A stretch of DNA of 64,000 nt, taken from positions 14,522,133 through 14,586,132 of the forward strand of contig OY743187.1 of assembly GCA_963555705.1 (NCBI GenBank). Direction: 5' to 3'. The notes under the pieces are model-generated. The model searched no databases, was not told where the DNA came from, and saw only the letters and a program-made list of their open reading frames with translations. The position numbers and the translations under genes were made by a program. The first letter of the stretch is position 1, and each line of letters opens with the position of its first letter. This document shows positions 1-9,780 of this stretch, in pieces. The DNA is from Ligustrum vulgare. Lineage: Eukaryota; Streptophyta; Magnoliopsida; Lamiales; Oleaceae.

Positions 1-1167
1 GCAATGGATAAGGCTAAACTTCCCAATTCCACCCTAAATTATAACACAATTCAGAATGTTATTCAAGGTTATGTGCATTTTAATTGACCAAATATTTATT
101 TATTAACAAATCAACACATCAGCTAGCCTCGTAAACCACTTACGAAAAATAATGATAGTATCGCAACACTACTATCTATACTTTCAATGGTAATTATACT
201 GATAATTTCAAACGCAATATCATTTACAATGTAAAATTTGAAAAATAGTTAGTCTACAACAATGATTAAGCTGATCTTCAACCAGAGGAAGGTAACACAG
301 TGGTAAAGATAACCAATAAAGATAAAACTTTTAGCCTTCAGTAGCTATTGTTGAACGTCTAAACTGATGTTGGGATTCCAAATATTTTAGATTAACGTGA
401 AAGCTATGTGTGGGCCGTGAAGACGTGGTTAAGTTGATCTTCAATAACAAATAATGAGACACCATAAATGAGATAATTAATTAATGCATTAATAAGAAAT
501 GAAGCCTAAATCAAACAAAAAACAAAATTTCTAAATCGATTTTCTAAAAACAATGTAGTTAGCGTATACTTTAAAATCAATAAGATACCACCAAGGCTTG
601 ATACATAGCCTTGAGTAAGAGCAAACATAATTAAGAAATGTTAACAGTGACCAAAGCAACAATACAGAGTAACACTAATTAATGGTTCAACATCCAAAAT
701 AAACAAAAGAAAAAACCAGGAACATCTTAATACATTTGATTTCTTCATGATACGTATCTCCAGCATTAGATATGAGTTGATCAGATTAATCCAAAGGTAT
801 TTGGAGGCTCACCAATTGAAATCTTGAAGGTTTCATCACAATTCGTCAAGCAAGGTGCAATGTGCCCTCAAGTGTGAAGAATGGAAACAACCAAGATAAG
901 CAAGATCTAAAATTGAACCAAAATGACAAGTAGCAGCAGCATGGAGAATACATTTAAATAGAACAAAAGAATGATTAAATTTGTACATAGATCAAAAGCA
1001 TAAACAACTTTATAAATTGTAAGCAATGATTCCAAGAAACACAAAATCATCTAATAGATGAAGCCAGTATTAATAGAAGAAAATTGAAGTTTTTTTACTT
1101 TTGTTGTTGCACACATTAATTAATCCATAATAAAAAAATCATAAAAAGAAAAGCAAAAAATCAGGAA
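1..1167. other. AT-rich stretch without recognised gene
   Basis: I see no convincing coding exon here. If the ribosomal protein S18 fragment to its right were a working minus-strand gene, its remaining exons should lie in this stretch, but no conserved S18 block can be read on the minus strand. Confidence 0.5.
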
Positions 1168-1600
1168 AATCTTCTGCTTCCCATCCATGTTCGTGTTCTG
1201 CACACGCATAATATGCTGGAAATCCTCATTTGCTATCAGAGACTGTAATTAAATTTTTTCCAAAACATGAGGGACGGATCAACAGAACAAACAAGAAGGA
1301 TAAAAATGCTTAATACAAATGAAAAGAGAAAAAGAGGGTAACCATGACAAAGGCTACGAATTTGGCTATGGAGAAGCTGCGATTATCCCCAGATCGTATA
1401 CTTCACTTTAGTAGGGGAAATTTCTTTTCCTTGGTAACCTGTAGATCTAAATTGGGTTACCTAAAAATCAGTTTGAATGGGAAGCTCTCTGATAGAGGCG
1501 ATGGAGAGGCGACGATGGCTGTTCTTTTTGGTATATAGGTTTTCAAATGAAGAGGCGTCGATAGAATTTGTTTCTAGGGTGTTCAAAATTCAAATGGAGA
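1168..1600 (-). pseudogene. RPS18: 40S ribosomal protein S18 (uS13), 5' fragment only
   Basis: Read on the minus strand, an ATG (1345-1343) is followed at once by a GT donor. After a 100-bp intron ending in AATTACAG (1342-1243) the frame resumes and encodes 25 residues, [14 protein letters not shown] continuing to MDGKQKI (1242-1168). This is the N-terminus of cytosolic ribosomal protein S18, which binds the head of the small subunit. By my recollection of the family the match has about four substitutions in 25 residues. An intron directly after the start codon is also known in S18 genes. After KI the similarity ends abruptly in T-rich sequence with no donor site, and the other ~125 residues are not found. 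The transcribed leader probably lies at 1346-1600. This is either a truncated copy or a 5' piece carried by a transposon. Family assignment is secure; pseudogene status is inferred. Confidence 0.72.
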
Positions 1601-1966
1601 GTCGAGGACTAGTGGGTCTTCGTTTTGTTTAACCTAATTAATTATTTAATTAATAATGGGTAATATAGGAGGGTATAATTGAGTTAGAGGAAAAAATGTG
1701 ATATGAAAGATTCTCCCATATCCATATTTTTAAGGTAGTATAGATAAATGTAGATGTAGATGTAGAAGATTGTACTTCACTAAGACATTGTTAATTTTGA
1801 AATAATGAGGATCAGAGTGATAAGGAGATCAAAAAATCTGAAATGGTGAGGTTGTGAATTCTCATAATACTTACAAGATATTCACATTAATCAAAATTAG
1901 GGATTGGTAAAAAAATTCAGCGAACACGAGACCCGATTTCATGAGGGGCTCCGAGCCTCGATTAAT

Positions 1967-2119
1967 GGGTCCGAGCCTCCGAGGGTGGGTTTGGGACTGG
2001 CCCTCTGTCCCGCTCCCGTCGTGGACCCGCCAAATTACCTTTTTCCTATTACGAAATAGAAAAAAATTGAAGGGTTGCCTTGCCTCGCCTTGCCAGGCCC
2101 GCAACCCACCCTCGGACCC
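1967..2119. repeat. GC-rich inverted repeat (MITE-like)
   Basis: A GC-rich island in AT-rich surroundings has imperfect inverted arms: left 1967-1991 (gggtccgag...ggtgggtt) and right 2103-2119 (aacccaccctcggaccc). The middle, around 2030-2075, is itself partly self-complementary. Both strands are therefore open, which explains the short ORFs on each. A family cannot be named. Confidence 0.45.
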
Positions 2120-2130
2120 TTGGGGATGAC

Positions 2131-2863
2131 CAAACTCTTATTCAATTATCCATAGTTGAGAATTTCAGGGAATTATTTGGAGATTAAGAGAGATAGAGTG
2201 GTGATTCATCTTAGGGACATGAAGTGACAATAAAATTTCTTCACTTTTTCATTTGGGTTTCTTCATTCGTGATTGGTAAATTTGAGCATTATTTTAGGGT
2301 ATCAAACGAAGTCTAAACATGATATTCTTGATACCATTTGAAAGTAATCACGGTCTAGTTTCACACACATTTTACTATGTGAGAAAGGCCAAACGTTGTG
2401 AAACTCATGTTTTGTCAAAGTAAGTTGCTCAAAATTAAGATTTCGAGACATTCGGTAAATGGCTATCTTTAAAAATTCACTGACGTTAATTCTTCTATCA
2501 AACTTGTAAACTGGTTTCATATTCTCGAAGTTTGATTCGAGCATTACATGTTAAACACATCGAATGGTTCGAACGAATATCGAAAAATTCTAGACGAACG
2601 TCTCGAAAGTGAGCGCGTAACTCATCTTTTAGAAAACAAATATCTAAATTTCATTATCTTATTCCTATTTTGTTTTCCACATGAAGTCAATTAAAATTCT
2701 ATTTGTCGACAAATGGATCCTAACTGACGTAAATAAATGAATAAAATAGGATGAATTTTTGGGCGTTACATGTAATAATTTAAATCGGTCGAATCTCGTC
2801 ACATTATTTGTTGTAGACAAATCTATAAGTTGTGATACACATGAATTACGATATCATTATTTA
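2131..2863. other. Intergenic; possible LTR end at 2761-2770
   Basis: No gene is recognised. The segment ending in gggcgttaca (2761-2770) resembles the outer end of a minus-strand gypsy LTR (which would start TGTAACGCCC), but its other end and a target duplication were not found. Confidence 0.3.
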
Positions 2864-3064
2864 GGGCCATTTGGGTAGGACTTTTGCTTCATCTTGTCAA
2901 AGAGTTTCCGGAAAAAGTAATATCAAATCAAATTACTCTAAAAGTTCTTCTTGCTAGAAAAAAATATTCTCGGAAATTATTGAAACTTGCTCAAAAGTCA
3001 AAAGTGATTTTTTAATCACAAAAAATAACATTTAACTTTAAAAAAATCATGCCAAACAGAGCCT
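2864..3064. mobile_element. Candidate MITE, about 200 bp
   Basis: The segment starts gggccatttggg and ends ccaaacagagcc, which are imperfect inverted termini of the CCAAAC...GTTTGG type common in hAT and Harbinger MITEs. The inside is AT-rich and non-coding. No clear target duplication was seen, so the class is open. Confidence 0.4.
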
Positions 3065-3832
3065 CAAGCTTATATGTAAAATAGAGATCTGCAATCGGTC
3101 AATCAAATTTAATAAACCCTCAAGTTCAACCATTAATAGAGAAATAGTATAACCCCCGGATTAGTTAAAAAATCATTATAAAAATTCGAAAAATTTGTGG
3201 TTGAAAAATTGATAAAAATTTTTTTTTTTGGACAAAACCATCAAGAGTTATTGGAGTGGATTTTATTCCTCCTCCTTTAGCTCGTGTGGGGTGAAAAATT
3301 GATATAAAAATTATGAATATCATAAAATATGTGATTAAAAGTGAATTTTAAAAAATAATTTTTTTTTAAATGAAAGTCAAACAGAGACATAAATCGCTGT
3401 ATCCATATTTGTAGATTTACCAATATTTATTGCGTGTCAAGTTGGATGAGAAATGGAGAGGTTTGGTGCACATTGTGACACACTGATTGTATCTACCGGT
3501 CAATGGTAAAAATTCAACGGTATTTGTATGATGTATCCAACGTTATACGGTTGGTTTCTCATTGATCTAATCATTAGAAGAAAATGAAATTAAAAAAACA
3601 AGAAAGTGGTGTGAAATCGTAGTTGGAAAGGATGGCTTTACAAGAAAAGAAAAAAATATTTCAAGAATTTTGTGCATGTGATCAAATTAAATTCGAAGTG
3701 TTTTATATGTTTATATATATATATATATTATCAAGTAGAAAAGGAAAAAAATAATATTAGTATTATTCAATAATAAGGAAAAGAATCAAGTGATCCTAAT
3801 GCAATTACAAAATTAAACTAAATTGTAATTAA

Positions 3833-3995
3833 GCCTCTGTTCGGATGCCTTAAAATCAATTTTTTGGGATTTTCACGGATTTCGAGGTAGATCTAGATTT
3901 AAAAATTGAAGAGAAAATAATGTGTAATTAAAAAATTGTATTAAAATTTGGGGTGATTATAAATAATTTATAATTACTTTTGCCGAACACTGGCC
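3833..3995. mobile_element. MITE-like insertion inside element X LTR (copy 1)
   Basis: The segment begins gcctctgttcgg and ends ccgaacactggcc, imperfect inverted termini about 163 bp apart. The same segment is at 8361-8524 in copy 2, so it was present before the two copies separated. Confidence 0.4.
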
Positions 3996-4202
3996 AAGTT
4001 AAATTTTTACCATGATTTTATTATATACATGCGGTAGATTGAAGAGTATGTGTGCGTGAATTGGAAATTGGGAAGAAAAGGTGCACCCAGTGACTTGAAG
4101 AAAAGAGGGCAGTCATGCATGCCATTAGTTTATGCGTGTAAACTGTAAAGAGAAAGAAAATGGTTCTTGCAATATATTTGTTGTTTTTTTATGTGTAATA
4201 AG

Positions 4203-4824
4203 TGTTAGAAAAACTAGTTGCAGGCACTGTTATTTAGAACAATAGTATTTCAGAAAAGAAAAAACTTATCGATCGAGACTCGTGACAGCACGATGTCCTA
4301 AAGTGAAATTGCCCGCCGTAATCTGCTGCGACCTCTTTGGACAATCACTCTCAGGATACAACGATCGAATCACTATGTGCAGCAATCACAAGTGATTTCA
4401 GAACTCTCCAGGTTACTCCAGAATAGCTTATAGAAAAATATATGAACAAGAAAAAGAAGAAATAACTAGAATATGTTTTTTTTTTTTTTTTTGTTCTGAA
4501 ATAAGTAACTTGAATTTATAGAAAAAAATATAAGCATAACTTCCACAAGGATTAATGGAGAGAAACTGAAACTTTATGACTTTCATTATTCCATAAGAAA
4601 CTGCCTCAACAGTCAGAAATAATATTAATTAGGAAATGATTAAAAATTAAATAATAAAAATACTTATTTTTAATCAAAAAAGCCCAATGCCCAAGGCCAT
4701 ATCAAAGACTTTTTAAATATGCGCGTGGAATGTGAATCGAACCACCGACCTCCCATGTAAATTCCACATTTTCCACCACTTGGGCACTTTACTTAATTTA
4801 TTTATTTATTTCAATTAATATATA

Positions 4825-4896
<72 letters not shown>

Positions 4897-4901
4897 TAAC
4901 A
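4203..4901. mobile_element. Solo LTR, 699 bp
   Basis: The segment starts TGTTAG, ends TATATAACA, and is flanked by the 5-bp direct repeat ATAAG (4198-4202 and 4902-4906). Copy 2 of the surrounding element has the uninterrupted site (gtgtaataagaagtt, near 8712-8728), so the insertion boundaries are shown directly. No internal retroelement sequence remains, which is the mark of unequal recombination between two LTRs. A long (TA)n tract lies near its right end at about 4820-4890. Confidence 0.82.
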
Positions 4902-5125
4902 ATAAGAAGTTATGAGGGTGAAGTAACTATTTTTCTTATTAATAAAAGTTTTCTTCTCGTGTGACTGTCATCGTCAAATGAACCATGTTAAAGTTTGTTT
5001 TCTCTTTTGATTCGTTATTTTGTGTTTTGTATTTTCACTGCGTTGGTTGATTTAGGGTGAGAAAATTGATTTTTCCTAACAGTTTTATTAGAGCTTAAGG
5101 TTCAAAGTTTGAGATTAATACGAAG

Positions 5126-5507
5126 ATGATGACAAGTTCCAAGTTTTAGGTGGACCGATTTGACAGGAAGAATAATTTTAATAGTTGGAGTAGTACAATT
5201 GAAGATGTTCTCGTGCAACATGAACTTTACAAGACTTTGCAAGGTATGATGTCAGAATGAATGAAAGATGTTGATTGGGAAGAACTGGAAAGTGAATATA
5301 GTCAATACAATTAGATTAACTCTTGCACCTGGGGTAAAATATAGTGTTTTGGCGCTTATAGGTTATGAAAAATTCTAGAAGATTTATATATGTCTAAGTC
5401 CCTAACTAATAGGCTTTATTTGAATAAAAAGAATAATATGAGTTGAAGATGAATGATAAAACTAATGTTAGAAATCACTTGAATAAGTCTAATAAATGTG
5501 TGACTGA
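5126..5507 (+). pseudogene. Copia gag remnant (element X, copy 1)
   Basis: Translation from ATG 5126 gives a decayed UBN2-type gag N-terminus with readable blocks STIEDVLVQHELYKTLQGMM and LYMSKSLTNRLYLNKK, interrupted by several stops and small frameshifts. This is the capsid-like protein of a copia element. It breaks off at 5507 next to an unrelated segment, and no pol follows. Not functional. Confidence 0.72.
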
Positions 5508-5508
5508 A

Positions 5509-5554
5509 CGGATGGCTCATTTTTTGCTTGGGCCCAAAACCGAACGACCGATTA
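5509..5554. repeat. 46-bp segment shared with the PAP gene upstream region
   Basis: The segment reading gatggctcattttttgcttg and on to cgaccgatta recurs almost unchanged at 51,852-51,898, upstream of the purple acid phosphatase gene. Here it lies exactly between the broken end of element X and the end of a minus-strand gag remnant. Confidence 0.7.
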
Positions 5555-5561
5555 TGAAATG

Positions 5562-6141
5562 AGTTCATTTAGAGTCAATTTCTCCCTTTGACAGTTGTAA
5601 ATGACCTTAAATAGACTAAAATGTGCAGGAAGCGATATCAATATATACTAAATGCACGAGCAAGTCATCAGACAAGTCGAGCTTTAGTGCCTTAAGTTTT
5701 GAAGCAGTATGAGACATCTACATGATGTACTCCCTTATGTTCCCTTTACCTTTATACTTAATTGAAATCAGACTTTGCAGAAGAATGCTTGTTTCAGTCT
5801 TATCGTTTTTCCCCAAACGCTTTTCAAGTTCGGCAAGGAATTCTTTGGCATTAGTTACCTCTTCAGATATTGCGCCCTTAAAGGCTTCCGGAATGCTGCG
5901 CTTAATGATCATTAGACTCATGCGATTTGAGCGTTCCCACTTCTCAAAGTTCCTCCTTTCATCAGGTGAACTTGCATCTGTAAGAGAAGCTGTTTGCTCA
6001 ACCTTGAGAGCAAGGTCGAGATCCATGCAGCCGAGAACAATTAGAGCGTTCTATTTCCAATCATTGAAGTTTGACACATTAAGCATGGGGATTGAATTAA
6101 CATTTACAGATATTTTGGTAGCAGATGAATTAAATGTATAG
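5562..6141 (-). pseudogene. Copia gag remnant (element Y)
   Basis: On the minus strand the longest open part (6026-5718, 102 aa from its internal Met) holds LTDASSPDERRNFEKWERSN and ends KGKGNIREYIM. Upstream codons to about 6135 encode NVNSIPMLNVSNFNDWK before a stop. Downstream, MSHTASKLKALKLDLSDDLL continues after another stop. These blocks are typical of plant copia gag (UBN2_2 type). Internal stops and the missing C-terminus make it dead. The PBS and LTR at 7605-8068 have the right orientation to be its 5' end. Confidence 0.75.
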
Positions 6142-7604
6142 AGAAGTAGATGGAAATAGCTTATATTAGTACTTTATTATGCAAATAATAATTTCAAAAA
6201 TGGTAAGGCCAATCACAAGATACTCAGCACAACATCAACATTTAGTCTTTGGACAAAAATATTGACTTGTAAGTGATACTCTCAATGTAGCAATCAAACA
6301 CTGACAATAAGATATGTCAACTAATAAACCTTTCTTTAGACCGATTTATGGATCACAAGTTAAACCAAATAATCGTCACGTGTTTATCACCACAGGTGCA
6401 TGCGAAATTCGAGCCAAATATTGACTTTTCTTTGGGCAGATTAATATGCGCATGAACAACACACATACAAAACCTTCTAATATTCTAAGTTAATAAATTT
6501 CCAAGAAGATGTTGCTTTGTCAACATGTTGCTTCAACTAATTCACTTTGAAATATTATATTTCTCAAAAGAGTTTGTCATACCAGAATTTGAAATTGAAT
6601 TGACTGTTTTGCATATATTTAAGACTTTAGGATTTGAATTATGAAATTCAATACTTTAGGATTAAGTAATCATTAAGTTGAATGGTTAAATTGCAATTTA
6701 ATTAAACTTGATTGGCCAATTATGAAAGATTTTAAGCTTGAAGGACTAAATTGAAACTTTCCCAAACTCTAGTGGCCAATTTATTAAAATCTGAAACTTT
6801 TGGGATTGAATCGTAAAATTCAGAACTTCAAAAGGTCCAAATTAAGTGATTACATGACCGAAGGGGCTGATTTTATAAATTCAGAAGTCTAAAGGGTCAA
6901 CTTAAATGATTTTATAAATTTAGGGTTTAAACATTATTTAAAACAAACCAAAGGGATCAAATTGTTAAATAAACCAAATTTTCATAATTGCAAACAATCC
7001 CTTCAGAACTTCAAATTTCCAGCCCAACACCCTGCCCCAAAATCGCAACAGCTAAGGTTGCAAACCCTAGCTGCCGCCCTCAAGTCCGGAAAACGCCGTC
7101 GTCAACTGCCTGCAGCGCCATTTTCGGCGCTGCAACCCAGAACATAGCGTCGCTGCGTGCGAAGTTGCAACCCATCGCGCGCAGCCAAGTCCAGATATTC
7201 GCCGGCCAATGCTGCCTGCAGTGACCATGGTTACGGGCATCGAAACTACAATCAAAACAGAGTCACTACCACTCAATTTCGACCACTGCAAAACCCCAAA
7301 TTCAAGATCCATATCCATATATATATGCATAATCACAGAAAACATATACATCGGTTCCATATCTTAATCCATTAGATACAAATGCCCAAAATGATTTCAG
7401 ATTCAATTCCAAAAAATCGATTTTCAAATCCATGTATTCAATTTTCGAAAATCAAATTTATTCACATATACATGCACACAGAAAATATCGATTGGTTGAA
7501 ACCAAAATACATAATATCTAAAATCACGGCAGCAAACTGAATGCATATAAAACTCGGTCGAAAATATATTTCATATGCACGATTTGATAATTCAACATGA
7601 AGGT
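6142..7604 (-). other. Probable untranslated leader or host sequence between element Y gag and its PBS
   Basis: No coding sequence is recognised. The block 6600-6960 contains degenerate direct repeats of a 'ttcagaactttaggattgaattg' flavour, and 7000-7230 is locally GC-rich. The span from PBS to gag (about 1.5 kb) is long for a leader, so other insertions may be present. Confidence 0.3.
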
Positions 7605-8068
7605 GACTCTGATACCACTTGTTAGAAATACTTTAACGTAGATGATTATTCATCTAAAATTCAAGAACATCATGCTGTAATTATCAAGATCTAGACTGAT
7701 GCGGAAGCGTACCTGAATCCATGATTTTGTTTGATTGAAAGGGGTTTGGTCTTTCAATCGATACATGGTTTTCTCCTTAATGTCTCTTCTGTTGATGGGG
7801 ATGCAGATAGTTATGAAAAATCACGTTCAATTGGGGACCATGACCTGTATAAATAGCTGCATTGCAGTTATCGTGTTTCAATGTTATTAAATTGACCCAT
7901 CATCAATTTAAAACATTGTATCCGTCTTTACACTTTAATCTCACGACACTTAATATCCATTAGTCTAAAATGGTCTTTAGTGGATCACTTTATTGACTAA
8001 AACCTTAAGATAACACCATACATTGTATTTTATACATGTTGGCCCCACATGTTGAATTTTATCCAACA
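7605..8068 (-). mobile_element. PBS and 5' LTR of element Y
   Basis: Minus-strand TGGTATCAGAGTC (7617-7605) is a tRNA-Met-type primer binding site. Two bases away an LTR reads TGTTAG at 7620 and ends CCAACA at 8068, giving 449 bp with TG...CA ends. The next base (8069) is exactly where similarity to element X copy 1 begins, so Y probably inserted at that point. No second LTR of Y was found. Confidence 0.66.
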
Positions 8069-8902
8069 TTTGTATGATGTATCCAACGTTATACGGTTGA
8101 TTTCTCATTAATCTAATCATTAGAAGAAAATGAAATTAAAAAAACAAGAAAGTGGTGTGAAATCGTAGTTGGAAAGGGTGGGTTTACAAGAAAAAAAATA
8201 TTTCATGAATTTTGTGCATGTGATCAAATTAAATTAGAAGTGTTTTATATAAATATAACCAAGTAAAAAAGGAAAAACATAATATTAGTATTATTTAATA
8301 TTAAGGAAAAGAATCAAGTGATCCCAACGCAATTACGAAATTAAACAAAATTGTAATTAAGCCTCTGTTTGGAGGCCTTAAAATCAGCTTTTTAGGAATT
8401 TTAGCGGATTTCGAGGAAGATCTAGGGTTAAGAATTGAAGAGAAAAAAATATGTTATTAAAAAGTGGTATTAGAATTTGAAGTGATTATAAATGATTTAT
8501 AATTACTTTTGACGAACACTAGCCAAGTTAAATTTTTGCCATGATTTTATTATATACATGCGGCAGATTGAAGAGTAGGTGTGCGTGAATTGGAAAGTGG
8601 TAAGAAAAGGTGCACCCAGTGAATTGAAGAATAGAGGGCAGTCGTGCATGCCGTTAGTTTCTGCGTGTAAAGAGAAAGAAAATTGTTTGTGCAATATATT
8701 TGTTGTTTTTTATGTGTAATAAGAAGTTAAGAGGGGTGAAGTAATTATTTTTCTTATTAATAAAAGTGTTCTCATCATGTGACTGTTATCGTTAGATGAA
8801 CCATGTTAAAGTTTTGTTTTCTCTTTTGATTCGTTATATTTTGTGTTTTGTATTTTCATTGCGTTGATTGATTTGGAGTGAGAAAATTAATTTTTCCTAA
8901 TA
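8069..8902 (+). mobile_element. Old copia element 'X', copy 2: LTR portion
   Basis: This aligns with 3523-5081 of copy 1 but lacks the solo LTR. It ends CCTAATA (8902) before a degenerate PBS, ttttattagagc. It contains the same MITE-like segment (8361-8524). Confidence 0.6.
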
Positions 8903-8946
8903 GTTTTATTAGAGCTTAAGGTTCAAAGTTTGAGATTATTGCGAAG

Positions 8947-9780
8947 ATGATGACAAGTTCCAAGTTTTAGGTGGAGCGATTTGACGAGAAGAATAATTTT
9001 AATACTTGGAGAAGTACAATTGAAGATGTTCTCGTGCAACATAGACTTTACAAAACTTTGCAAGGCATGATGTCAGAATGGATGAAACATGTTGATTGGG
9101 AAGAACAGAAAAGTGAAGATAGTCAATACAATTAGATTAACTCTTGCACATGGGGTAAAATATAGTGTTTTGACGCTTATAGGTTATGAAAAACGCTAGA
9201 AGATTTATATATGTTTAAGTCCCTAACTAATAAGCTTTATTTGAATAAAAACAATAATATGAGTTGAAGATGAATGATGATACTAATGTTAGAGATCACT
9301 TGAATAAGTCTAATAAATGTGTGACTGAGTTGTTAAATGTGAATGTGAAAATTGATGAAGAAGATTACACGATTATTTTATTGTATTCTTAGCCAAATCA
9401 CACGAGACGGTGGTGATAAGTTGTTAGTTGGTAAATATACTTTGACAAGGATGAAGTTTCGATTGCTTTGTAAGAGACAACTAACATGAAGAGGCCAAGT
9501 GATATTTGTGACCGGGTTTTGTTGACCACTTTTGAGAATAAGTATGGTGAAGGTGAATCGCGAGAAAGAAATTATATTCAGAGGGATCGTTCTCAATTCC
9601 ATTCCAAGGAGGGCCGTGGAGGGCTTTACTATTACAAGAAGTGTCACGTTAGAAGAAATTGTGAATAATTGTTGACAAAACGTCTTGAATCTAAGAGGAA
9701 ATGTAAAGAATTTTTAGAGAATTCAGATTCTACAAATGTGATAAGGATAATATGTTACTAATTACGAGTAAACTTTTCAA
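8947..9780 (+). pseudogene. Copia gag remnant (element X, copy 2)
   Basis: From ATG 8947 the blocks RSTIEDVLVQHRLYKTLQGM and LYMFKSLTNKLYL can be read between stops. Further on, MKRPSDICDRVLL (9486) leads to a decayed zinc knuckle ending CHVRRNCE, in which the first cysteines are lost. This is a UBN2-type copia gag with many stops and frameshifts. Similarity fades by about 9780 and no protease, integrase or RT follows. Confidence 0.72.

Larger units (their letters stand above)
3523..5507 (+). mobile_element. Old copia element 'X', copy 1 (LTR plus 5' gag)
   Basis: This stretch matches 8069-9330 over its length apart from one 699-bp insertion. It starts with tttgtatgatg (3523) and runs through an LTR ending CCTAACA at 5081. 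A degenerate primer binding site (ttttattagagc, compare TGGTATCAGAGC) and a gag start at 5126 follow. The copy breaks off at 5507, where unrelated sequence begins. The true LTR start is not fixed; 3523 is only where similarity to copy 2 begins. Confidence 0.6.

Noticed and set aside
1871..2129. Overlapping open frames on both strands
   Set aside because: Explained by a GC-rich inverted repeat, with no similarity to known proteins.
2752..2770. Possible outer end of a gypsy LTR (…gggcgttaca)
   Set aside because: No partner end, target duplication, PBS or polypurine tract was found, so it was not annotated as an element.
9378..9647. 89-residue minus-strand frame
   Set aside because: It is the shadow of the plus-strand copia gag remnant of element X.
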